Positions 1 through 7,143 are shown, counted from the stretch's first letter. The stretch: DNA of 10,347 bases from Gemmatimonadota bacterium (GCA_002686955.1 NYZA01000203.1:1-10347), one strand, 5' to 3'. Notes: generated by a model not told the origin, from the letters alone. Program-made: numbers and translations.

Positions 1-246
1 CTTCGTGCCGGTTCGACGCGGAGGCGTAGTGGTGCTACGTCGCACAAGGCGAAACGGTGGGAAGTGCCGGCAGGGCAGGGAGACGTGCGGTCGCAGCAGG
101 AATCTCGTGAGATATCCGGGCTAGATGCGCCGCTCGCGCCTCTGGCCCTTCAGAGATCCGGCTCGCGCCCGATCGAATGCGGGTATGCTCCGGGGCCTCG
201 TCCTCCGGTTCCACGAACTCGCCACCGCTCCCCCCGCGCACCGATC
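1..246. other. Upstream stretch with small hairpins, no supported gene
   Basis: I see no convincing coding region here. The frame of the downstream lipoprotein stays open back to a GTG at 64, but that translation is Arg/Pro/Gly-rich and would place extra residues before an excellent signal peptide, so I treat it as non-coding. Two inverted repeats are visible: CGTAG (25-29) pairs with CTACG (35-39), extendable by one G-C and one G-T pair to 23-41, and ATCTC (102-106) pairs with GAGAT (109-113). Neither is followed by a T-run, so they are not clear terminators. The stretch may hold the 5' leader and promoter of the first operon or a dispersed intergenic repeat. I found no good -35/-10 pair. 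Confidence 0.4.
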
Positions 247-2691
247 ATGGCCCCATCAGCTTTGCCCGCTTTCAGGCGGTCGTGGTTCATCGCCGCTCTC
301 GTTGCGCTGGTCGCCGCGGGTGTGGTGCCGCTGCTCGGCTGCGATCGGCCCGAGGCGAATCGGGACATGAAACCGCTCGCCGCGCTCGTGCGACCCGGTG
401 AGCCGCTCCCCGATCTGATCTCCTCTCGGCTCGCCGCATCGCCAGAGTGCGTGCGGCCAGGAGCTCCGCTCAACTTGACGATTCAGATTCCCGGTGGCGC
501 GGGATGGCCCGACTCCGCGATCTTCATCGAGCGGAACGGGCTGCGCCTCGACAACGAATTGATGATCGAGCATCGGGCCGATTCGACGATTGGAACGATC
601 GGAATCGACGCTCCAACCGAGGAGGGGGACCATCTCTTCACGCTTCGAGGGCGTAGCCACAACGCGCGCGTGGCGGCGCACGCGATGGTCCATGTCAGCG
701 CCGCCGGAGCGTGCGCCGAAGGAGAGGTCCGAGAGGTCGGCCGTTGCGTGCCGGTGGCGGAGGGACACCACATTCGGCTCACTCGCGGCGTCAATGTCAA
801 CAGCCGGGGTGGGGACCGCTATGCGCAGGGCCAGATGACCCATCCGCGAGCGGCGCTTCTGATCGACGATGTCATCGTTGCCTGCATGACCGACGCGATC
901 GGACTCATTCCGGTCGACGAGCTGCCGGAGGTCGGCAAGTCGGACAGAAGCGTGGCCGAGGGGCTGCGCTCGAGGTTGGTCGAGACCCTACTGGAAGAGA
1001 GCGGCATCATTGCCAGCGAGAACTTCCTGGTTCTTCCCCAGGAGCGGATTGTCATCACCTCGTCCCGCGGAGCGGACTGGACGACGAAGGGGGGACTGGC
1101 GAGCTGGCGGCTGCCGCCCCTCGATGTCCGCCCCCTCGCTCCGCCTCGTCACATCTCGACCCTCGGCGGCTCGGGGGGATTCGAAGGCCTGACCCGCTAC
1201 GGGGACAAGATTTACGCGGTTCGCAAGCCGAACGCGATCGCGGTGCTGCACCTCTCGGATGAAGGCGAGCTGGTTTTGGAGGAAGATGTCGTTGTGCCCG
1301 ACATGCGGGGTGTCTGGGCCATTGAGGCCGGCGAGAACCGGTTGTTCGTGACCGACGCGACCGGCGACGGGCGCTCCGAGGTGGCGGCGGGGCGGCTTCA
1401 CGTATTCAACATCGGCGACTCCGGCTCGCCTCGCCTGCTCGGCTCGGCTCGAACTTCCGGCACGCCCAGAGATGTCGAGGTGCTCGGCGACGAAGTGGTG
1501 GCCGTCGCCAACGGCGCTCTGGGGATCGATCTTTTTGACGTGTCGGACGGAAGAGATCCGATTCTGATCCAGCGGGTCGAAACGCCGGGATCGACCATGG
1601 GGCTCTCCTTCGACGAGGGGTATCTGCTCGTAGCGGATTGGGACAGCATTCGTCTCTACGACGCCTCTCTCCGGGGTCGGCTGAGGCTCCTGGACGGCGT
1701 CGACGCCTTTCACCGATCGTTCGGAGCTCTCGGTGGAGGATTGCCAATCACCGGCCTCTTCGCCGCAAGCTTCGTTCACCTGGACGGCGGACGTTTCATG
1801 GCAACCGAGTTCAACGTCCTGCTCACGGGCACGATTCAGCCGGGGGCCGGCGACGCTCGATTGATCGTGCACGACCGCGGCATCAGGCTGGGCGCCGGCG
1901 GGGAGGAAGACGTGCCGGTTTCGGTCCGTGTATCGAACGGGGGCCGGCGCCCGCTCGACCTCTATCAACGAGGTATGGGGCTCAGCCGGGGTGGCGGGCC
2001 CTGGTCGGTGGCCCCGGGAGCCACGGCGAAGCTGGACCTTCGTGTCGCGGGAGGACAGGCCGTCGAAGGGAGCAGGAGATCGGCACTGGTTCTGCACTCC
2101 AACGACCCCCGCAGAAGGCGGCTTCGGATACCAGTGGTTCCGCCCGGCGGGTTTCAGCTGGGCGACCGCGTTCCCGGCTTCAGACTGCCCATGATCAACC
2201 TCTGCGCTGACGGATCGTGTCCAGAGCGAAGCGGCTGCTTCGACCTGGATGACGAAGTAGCGAAAGGGCGCCCGATCCTGCTGGCGGCCTTCGCGTCTTG
2301 GTGACCGATCTGTGGTCTGGAGGTTCCGGATCTCATGAGTGCGATTCGCGACGAGTTCGGTCCCGACGAGGTGACCGCGGTCGCGATCAACTGGAAACAG
2401 CAGCGCGAGATCGTACAGAAGTTCATCACCGACACAGGATTGCGTGCGCCGGTGCTGATCGATCTCGGCCAAGGCCTCGATCCTGTTTGCTTCCAGCTTC
2501 CGTCCGGTCCGGAACCGACCGTGACTGAGCATTTCCGCAACAGAGTGTTCACGCCGGGGTTCAACGCGCCTTTTCCCTTGCAGGTCATCGTCGACACGGA
2601 GGGCCGATTGGCGTTCGCGAGCCGGCGGCATTCGACTGAAGAGGTGACGACAGTGTTGAGAGAGCTCGTTCGAGCGCAGGCGAGCGAGTAG
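247..2691 (+). CDS. Multidomain lipoprotein with C-terminal thioredoxin-like selenocysteine (UxxC) domain
   Basis: Predicted exported thiol/selenol oxidoreductase of 814 residues, with the in-frame TGA at 2302-2304 read as Sec686. The ATG at 247 is chosen because it gives a classic lipoprotein signal: R10-R11, a hydrophobic core (13-30) and lipobox LLGC with Cys32. No clear Shine-Dalgarno precedes it. Order: Ig-like region (about 62-155), an uncharacterised region, a beta-propeller-like part with LVIVD-like repeats (about 304-484), a HYDIN/Ig-like domain (about 537-633), then a thioredoxin/AhpC-TSA-type domain (about 635-814). The last holds W685-Sec686-P-I-C689, a plausible cis-Pro777 before a 'LQVIVD' strand, and a preceding cluster C653, C658, C664. 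Frame continuity past the TGA and the fit to the fold argue against a true stop. The alternative is a recent nonsense mutation or a protein ending at 2304. First gene of a tight four-gene operon. The redox partner is unknown. Confidence 0.85.
2302..2304 (+). other. In-frame TGA predicted to encode selenocysteine (Sec686)
   Basis: The TGA occupies the first position of the CxxC-type redox motif. The upstream frame reads ...A-A-F-A-S-W, typical of the strand leading into a thioredoxin-family active site, and the downstream frame reads P-I-C-G-L-E-V-P-D-L, typical of the following helix. The frame then stays open to 2689-2691. A stop falling by chance on exactly the residue most often replaced by Sec in this fold is unlikely. 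Decoding would require SelB, SelA, SelD and tRNA-Sec, none of which is in the window. Confidence 0.85.
2311..2335 (+). promoter_or_regulatory. Candidate bacterial SECIS element
   Basis: The upper stem TCTGG (2316-2320) pairs with CCGGA (2326-2330), with one G-T wobble, and closes the five-base loop AGGTT (2321-2325). The stem extends outward through G2315-T2331 (wobble), G2314-C2332, a T-T mismatch, G2312-C2334 and T2311-A2335. Sixteen bases separate the TGA from the apical loop, and a G lies in the first two loop positions. Both agree with the bacterial SECIS model as I know it (apical loop G, roughly 16-37 bases from the UGA). An SD-like GGAGG (2319-2323) lies inside the hairpin, 11 bases before an ATG at 2335, so a minor internal restart cannot be excluded. 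Confidence 0.7.
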
Positions 2692-2706
2692 GAGCCCACC
2701 GAGAGA

Positions 2707-4278
2707 ATGAGATCGCTGCGAATTTCGACGCTCCTGCTGCTCTGTTCGGCGGCATGCGATCGGATCGATCCCGTGCCCCTTGATGACCGATCCGCGGCGG
2801 CCGAGCCGCTGATATGCTTCGAGCTTCTCGACGCCGGACGTTCAGGAATCGATGGAATCTACACTTGGGGGGTCGCGATCAACGATTTCGATCGGGACGG
2901 TGATCAGGACATCTTTTTCGCAACCCGAAAGCCGAACGTTCGCGGCCCAGAGATGGCGCGCCGAGATCTACTCTATCGAAACGACGGAGATTTGACCTTC
3001 TCGCGCATCGGCGGAAGGCGCGGGATACGGCGGCGCTCGATGGCGCAGGGAGCGGTATGGGGTGATTTGAACGGCGACGGATTCGACGATCTGTACGTAA
3101 CGACTTTGCGCGGGAGCCCAAATCGACTCTATTACAACAACGGTGATGGGACCTTCGTGGAAGCCGCGAAAAGGGCCGGCGTAGGGAGCTTGGTCTTTGG
3201 GAAGGGCGCATCACTTGCCGACGTCGATGCTGACGGTCGACTCGATATCTATGTTGCGAACGCTTTGGTTGGCCGTGATGGGCGAGAGGGCTATCGCGGA
3301 ATCCCGAACCAGTTGTTCGTGAATCGCGGAGAGCGAAGATTCGTCGACATGGCGAGCGCGATCGGTGTGGAAGGACTGGATCGCGGTGAAGGCTACAACG
3401 GGGGCTTCTCTGATCTGAATAACGACGGAATCCCGGATCTCTTGGTGACGAACGACTATCGCGAAGACCAACTCTTCGTCAGCGATCGTGATGAGAAGGG
3501 CGGAGCGGCAATTGCCTTTCGACGGAGACATGTGTTGACCCATCGATCCGGAGCCATGGGGGTAGCTTTTGGCGACTACGACAACGATGGGGACTTCGAC
3601 TTCTACTTGACCAACTACAACCCGGATATACTCTTCGATAATGTGAACGGTACGATGTTCAATGACGTTAGCCGCGCTTCGGGAATCCACGAGTACACCC
3701 GCGATGTCGTGGGTATGGGGGCGGCGTTCGCGGATCTCGACAACGACGGTGATCTGGATCTCTGTGTATCGAATGGGCAAGTCGATTCCATCGAGCCCCA
3801 GCGGAATGCGATCTTCGAAAACCTCGGGGAGGGTTGTTTCGCGGATATCACCCCCTCGGCCGGCCCGGGTTTGGCGGATTTTCGGCACAGTCAAGGTCTT
3901 GCGGTGGGCGATCTCGACAACGACGGACGGGTCGACGTGGTCGTGGGAAACGATGATGGCTCTGCTCCGAGTATCCTGATCAATCGAACAGCGGATGTCG
4001 GAGGATGGGTGCGTCTTTTGCTCGTAGGGCGTGCTCCCAATACGAGTGCCATCGGTGCCAGAGTGTCACTGTCCTCCGGAGATCTCACCCAAGTGCGAGA
4101 ACGAAGGGCCGGCACGAGCTACCTTTCCTGCAACGAGAACGTGCTTCATTTCGGTCTCGGTGACTACGATGGGACGAGCCGCGCCCGAATTCGATGGCCC
4201 GACGGATCGGTGTCGGAGGAGGGCGGCCTGAAGCCCCGGTCGACCGTCACGATCGTTCAGCCGGATCTAGCGGAGTAG
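2707..4278 (+). CDS. FG-GAP/VCBS repeat protein with C-terminal ASPIC/UnbV domain (CRTAC1-like), putative lipoprotein
   Basis: A 523-residue exported protein of the CRTAC1/UnbV-like family. The N-terminus (R2, R5, then a Leu-rich core) ends in SAAC with Cys17, a slightly off-consensus lipobox. Seven calcium-binding-type D-x-D/N-x-D-G-x-x-D motifs recur at about residues 60, 120, 172, 237, 290, 343 and 402, as in an integrin-type FG-GAP beta-propeller. Residues about 438-518 match the ASPIC/UnbV domain: 'SAIGARV', 'AGTSYLS', 'HFGLG', 'RIRWPDG'. The start lies 15 bases after the preceding stop; GGAG overlapping that stop and GAGAGA before the ATG are possible SD sequences. The biochemical role of this family is poorly defined; surface binding or adhesion is inference. 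Four cysteines (37, 353, 377, 475) besides the lipid Cys and Cys13 could be clients of the upstream oxidoreductase, but this is speculative. Confidence 0.88.
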   Translation: MRSLRISTLLLLCSAACDRIDPVPLDDRSAAAEPLICFELLDAGRSGIDGIYTWGVAINDFDRDGDQDIFFATRKPNVRGPEMARRDLLYRNDGDLTFSRIGGRRGIRRRSMAQGAVWGDLNGDGFDDLYVTTLRGSPNRLYYNNGDGTFVEAAKRAGVGSLVFGKGASLADVDADGRLDIYVANALVGRDGREGYRGIPNQLFVNRGERRFVDMASAIGVEGLDRGEGYNGGFSDLNNDGIPDLLVTNDYREDQLFVSDRDEKGGAAIAFRRRHVLTHRSGAMGVAFGDYDNDGDFDFYLTNYNPDILFDNVNGTMFNDVSRASGIHEYTRDVVGMGAAFADLDNDGDLDLCVSNGQVDSIEPQRNAIFENLGEGCFADITPSAGPGLADFRHSQGLAVGDLDNDGRVDVVVGNDDGSAPSILINRTADVGGWVRLLLVGRAPNTSAIGARVSLSSGDLTQVRERRAGTSYLSCNENVLHFGLGDYDGTSRARIRWPDGSVSEEGGLKPRSTVTIVQPDLAE

Positions 4279-4287
4279 CCGAACAAT

Positions 4288-6444
4288 ATGCCCACAGAGG
4301 CACAAGTCGATTGGAGCGAGCTTCTTCGATTCCCCTGGCTGGTGCCCTTCGCCATCGTGTTCTTCGCATGGCGGGTGGGCGGATTGCTGCAGGACGGGAG
4401 CGTTTGGGATCGCCGAGCCACGGTTTCGCGCGCAGGTCCCCCGATCTGGGCTCGTCTCGCCGTGGTGGCGGCCGCACTGGTCGCCCTCGCCATGCGCCTC
4501 TATCGCATCGGGGCGGAGCCGATGGACCTGCTGGAGTACACCTACTACTTCATGTCGGCGGGGCGGAGGAGCATCGCGGATCTCCTTTTCGCGGAGATCT
4601 CGATTCAGCAAGCGCATCAGCCGGTTCCACATCTAATCTTGGCGCTGCTTTCGCGTGTGTCGGCGGGGAACGAGGGCTGGATGCGGATCCCCAGCGCTTT
4701 GCTCGGCGTCGCGGCGATTCCAGTGGTGTGGACCTGGGCGCGAGAGATCTTACCGGGGCGGGAGCGGATCGCGGTCGCTGTGGCGTGGCTCGTCGCTCTA
4801 CACCCGATCGAGATCTGGTACGGCAGAGATATGACTCCCTACGGGCTCTTCGCGCTTCTGGCGGCGGGGTCGTACCTCTTTCTTTGGCGGGGCCTGGAGC
4901 GTGGCACCCACTGGCGCGCATTCGTGCTCGTCTCCGCGATCAATTTCTATGTACAGTACTACGAGATCTGGGTACTCTTCTCGCAGATCTTGTTGGTCTC
5001 CGGCTACGTACTCTTCGCGAAGCAGAGACCCCGCCCGTGGTACGCCGCTGGTCAGGCGGTCCGAGCCATGGCGATCTGGTCGCTCTGCGTCACACCCTGG
5101 CTCCCCTTCTTCTTCAAGTCGCTCACGCTCGGCTATGCGTCGCTGAATGCAACCGGTCCCGCGTACTCCGCCGATCTGACGCTGCGTCATGCTCTGAACG
5201 AGGGCTACAGGCAGATGATCGGGTTGCCGCCCGCGGCCTGGGGATCGGCGGTGCTCGTCTTCGCGGTGGCGATTCAGGCGCTGGGTGCCGGTACTCTGTG
5301 GCGCAGGCACCGGGCGGCGGCGATCGTTGTTCTGACTCCGATTCTGGGGGGGGTGCTGACCGAGCTGCTCTTTTATTGGAAGCTCCACAGCCTGACCGAT
5401 GGGTACTACCTACAGATTCGCCACTACATCTACATCGTGCCCTTCAGCGCCATACTGCTCGTGACTGGAGTCGCGCAAGCAGCCCGACCATTCCATGCAC
5501 TTCGCCCACGACTGGCGGAGGTAGCGATCGCCGGGCTCACGGCTGCGATGGTCGTGGCGCAGCTCGCCTACGGCCGGAGGATCATCACCGGGGGGCAACG
5601 GAGCGATGTGCGGGAGATCGTGCGCTCGATCCGCGCGAAGCTCGAAGACGGTGATGCCATCGCTCTTCTGCCTGCTTCCTTCTACAGTCACCTTTTCAGC
5701 TACTACTTCCTCGAGCCGGGGGAGCGAGGGGATGATCTCTTTGGCTCGGAGGCGTGGCGACGTCTGCGACGCGCCGATGGGCGCACGGCGATGATCTACT
5801 CTCCCCTCACGGAGCACCGATTGCCCTATCGATACGGTGCCGAGAACCTCTTCCTCTCGCGTCTTTGGATCGTGCATTTCCAGGAGGAAGTGCTCGATCT
5901 TCGCAAGTTCGGAGACGCGCCCTACGAGGAGCTGCTGGCGAGCCTGAACCCCAGCCGGTCTCCGCTCGAAACGATCGAGGCCGACCGGATTCGGGCCGAC
6001 CTTATTCAGCTCGATCAGCGGCGCGAACTTCCCTGGACCGATGATCGGGTGGTTCTGGACATGCAGCTGATGGACACCGAGCACGCCTGGCTCACGCGTA
6101 GGAGCCGAGATCCCGATGGCCAACATCGCATCGAGCTCAGAGTGCCGGTCGGGCGGATCGATACACATTTCGAGCTGAGCTACAGGATGCGCTGGGAGAG
6201 CCGGAGCTTCCTTCCTCCGAGGAGGATCAAGGTCGATCTTCTCGCGGAAGGGCGACGGATCGAACGCTTTGCGTTTCAGGAATCGGAGGGCGTACGAGAG
6301 CTGAAGATCCGCAGGGAGCTGATCGAGGGGGATTCGATCGATCTGGTCTTCCGTACCGACCGCCCCCTCTGGTTCAAACAGCCACCCTTCCCTCTGGAGG
6401 AGGGGTTTACGCTCGACTGGCTGGTCCTGGAGAAGCTGCGATGA
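4288..6444 (+). CDS. GT-C family (PMT/ArnT-like) polytopic glycosyltransferase
   Basis: A 718-residue integral membrane protein that probably transfers a sugar from a polyprenyl-phosphate donor to a lipid or protein on the outer face of the inner membrane. After an N-terminal membrane segment (about 16-33) comes a second (about 56-73), then the loop 'EPMDLLEYTYYF', whose Asp80 and Glu83 occupy the position of the catalytic acidic pair in PMT_2-type enzymes. 'HQPVPHLILAL' (110-120) corresponds to the usual H-P-P motif, and 'ALHPIEIWYGRD' followed by 'PYGLFALL' matches the family's hallmark after the fourth or fifth helix. About 10-12 membrane segments run to residue 428. 'RHYIYIVPF' (378-386) fits the late conserved motif. 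The remaining 290 residues are a soluble, probably periplasmic region rich in predicted beta strands. It starts 9 bases after the previous stop, with GGAG at 4272-4275 as a possible SD. The substrate is unknown; the adjacent lipoproteins are conceivable acceptors. Confidence 0.8.
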   Translation: MPTEAQVDWSELLRFPWLVPFAIVFFAWRVGGLLQDGSVWDRRATVSRAGPPIWARLAVVAAALVALAMRLYRIGAEPMDLLEYTYYFMSAGRRSIADLLFAEISIQQAHQPVPHLILALLSRVSAGNEGWMRIPSALLGVAAIPVVWTWAREILPGRERIAVAVAWLVALHPIEIWYGRDMTPYGLFALLAAGSYLFLWRGLERGTHWRAFVLVSAINFYVQYYEIWVLFSQILLVSGYVLFAKQRPRPWYAAGQAVRAMAIWSLCVTPWLPFFFKSLTLGYASLNATGPAYSADLTLRHALNEGYRQMIGLPPAAWGSAVLVFAVAIQALGAGTLWRRHRAAAIVVLTPILGGVLTELLFYWKLHSLTDGYYLQIRHYIYIVPFSAILLVTGVAQAARPFHALRPRLAEVAIAGLTAAMVVAQLAYGRRIITGGQRSDVREIVRSIRAKLEDGDAIALLPASFYSHLFSYYFLEPGERGDDLFGSEAWRRLRRADGRTAMIYSPLTEHRLPYRYGAENLFLSRLWIVHFQEEVLDLRKFGDAPYEELLASLNPSRSPLETIEADRIRADLIQLDQRRELPWTDDRVVLDMQLMDTEHAWLTRRSRDPDGQHRIELRVPVGRIDTHFELSYRMRWESRSFLPPRRIKVDLLAEGRRIERFAFQESEGVRELKIRRELIEGDSIDLVFRTDRPLWFKQPPFPLEEGFTLDWLVLEKLR

Positions 6445-6968
6445 GCCCTTCCTCCGCGCGTCTTCGTCGTGAGCTGGTGCTCCTGTTCGGGACCTGCTTG
6501 GTTGCCGCTCTCGCCGGATTGACCCATTGGAAGACCGCCGTCCATCCACGGCGCCCGGCCCTGGCTTCGGTTCGCGCCGCGAGGATCAACCCTCTCGATG
6601 TCGAACCCGAGGTTCGGCGAACGGTGCGCCGCAACGCGCCCGATGCCTTCGTGCTCGAATGCGATCTGATCGAACCGCTGCGCGGCGAGTCTTACTACCG
6701 ATTCATCAAGTCGGACCGAAGGCGCCGCTGGACGCTGCGCGTGGCGAAGGACGGAGAGCTCATCGGAGGGATCTGGGAGCTGAAACCGCTTTCCGTGGAT
6801 GAGATTCCCCGCCGCGGTCGACCCCCGGCGCCGGAGCCGGGAACCCCTCCCTTGAGGGCCTGGCACGCTGCCCGGGCCGATTCCTCGATCTACATGATGG
6901 CCGGGGTTTCGCCCGCCGATGTACTCATCGAGTGGCAGTGGGAGGCGACGAATCGACGGGATCGATGA
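6441..6968 (+). CDS. Small membrane-anchored or exported protein of unknown function
   Basis: A 175-residue protein I do not recognise. The N-terminus carries basic residues (R7, R9, R10) and a hydrophobic stretch (about 12-27), which could be a signal anchor or an uncleaved signal peptide, so the rest is likely periplasmic. The body is Arg-rich with a Pro-rich segment near 125-140 and ends in a hydrophilic tail. No catalytic motif is evident. Its ATG overlaps the glycosyltransferase stop in an ATGA arrangement, the usual sign of translational coupling, so it probably serves with that enzyme, for example as an accessory subunit. That role is inference from position only. The overlap and the shared strand support it as a real gene, even though no family supports it. 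Confidence 0.65.
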   Translation: MSPSSARLRRELVLLFGTCLVAALAGLTHWKTAVHPRRPALASVRAARINPLDVEPEVRRTVRRNAPDAFVLECDLIEPLRGESYYRFIKSDRRRRWTLRVAKDGELIGGIWELKPLSVDEIPRRGRPPAPEPGTPPLRAWHAARADSSIYMMAGVSPADVLIEWQWEATNRRDR

Positions 6969-6979
6969 CCGGAGCGTGC

Positions 6980-6997
6980 CTGGCGGGTACCGCCCAG
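6980..6997 (+). terminator. GC-rich hairpin after first operon, weak terminator candidate
   Basis: Twelve bases beyond the last stop of the first operon, CTGGCGG (6980-6986) pairs with CCGCC plus AG (6990-6997) around loop GTA, with a single bulged C. No T-run follows (the next bases are CCTATTGC), so it is not a canonical intrinsic terminator. It could assist Rho-dependent ending or stabilise the transcript 3' end. Confidence 0.3.
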
Positions 6998-7001
6998 CCT
7001 A

Positions 7002-7030
7002 TTGCGAATTCACGGGTTCTCCGGTATTCA
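7002..7030 (+). promoter_or_regulatory. Weak sigma-70-like promoter candidate for catabolic operon
   Basis: TTGCGA (7002-7007) and TATTCA (7025-7030) are separated by exactly 17 bases. They match the -35 and -10 consensus at 4/6 and 3/6 positions. The location, at the AT-richest part of the gap and about 115 bases before the beta-ureidopropionase ATG, is sensible and would leave room for the structured leader. Such matches occur by chance, so confidence is low. Confidence 0.25.
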
Positions 7031-7080
7031 TAGAGCCTTCGCGTCGGTCCGCTGCGGCCGGCCAGTCCGTGCCTTTTGCC

Positions 7081-7123
7081 ACCCGGGGACTCGGGTGAAG
7101 TCCCGCCCCTACGAAACCGGGGC
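7081..7123 (+). promoter_or_regulatory. Structured GC-rich leader with overlapping inverted repeats
   Basis: Three pairings are possible. ACCCG (7081-7085) pairs with CGGGT (7092-7096). GGGACT (7086-7091), which is the loop of that first hairpin, pairs perfectly with AGTCCC (7099-7104). GCCCC (7105-7109) pairs with GGGGC (7119-7123). The first two are either mutually exclusive or form a very tight pseudoknot. The block sits just upstream of the SD AGGAG (7133-7137), so it could affect translation of the nitrilase-family gene. It may equally be a dispersed GC-rich intergenic repeat. It does not match any riboswitch class I can name. Confidence 0.4.
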
Positions 7124-7143
7124 CCGGAAGCCAGGAGAAGTTC

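Noticed and set aside
1-25. 3' end of a tRNA (GGTTCGA resembling a T-loop)
   Set aside because: The flanking bases do not form a T-stem and there is no acceptor end or CCA.
64-246. N-terminal extension of the first gene to GTG 64
   Set aside because: The added 61 residues are Arg/Pro/Gly-rich with no domain, and they would bury a clear lipoprotein signal peptide that begins at ATG 247.
988-2631. Long minus-strand open frame (547 codons)
   Set aside because: It is an antisense shadow of the selenoprotein gene: composition is Arg/Pro/His-rich, with no recognisable motif.
2335-2691. A separate 118-residue gene after the TGA
   Set aside because: It is in frame with the upstream gene, begins in the middle of a thioredoxin-fold helix and lacks the redox motif; Sec readthrough explains it better.
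4194-5654. Plus-strand open frame of 486 codons overlapping the glycosyltransferase
   Set aside because: The translation is Arg/Gly/Ala/Ser-rich without motifs, while the overlapping frame from 4288 has clear GT-C motifs and membrane helices.
5410-6549. Minus-strand open frame of 379 codons
   Set aside because: Antisense shadow of the GT-C gene's C-terminal region; no family features.
6980-6997. Confident intrinsic terminator
   Set aside because: The hairpin has a bulge and no T-run follows, so it is listed only as a weak candidate.
7105-7123. Guanidine-II (mini-ykkC) riboswitch
   Set aside because: The loop contains ACGA, but that class needs two adjacent hairpins with tight ACGR tetraloops; here the loop is nine bases and the neighbouring hairpin has no ACGR.
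7081-7143. Cobalamin riboswitch
   Set aside because: The 'AAGCCAGGAGA' end and a 'GGGTGAAGTCCC' segment recall the B12 element, but the block is far too short and the remaining core is absent; the downstream genes are not B12-linked.
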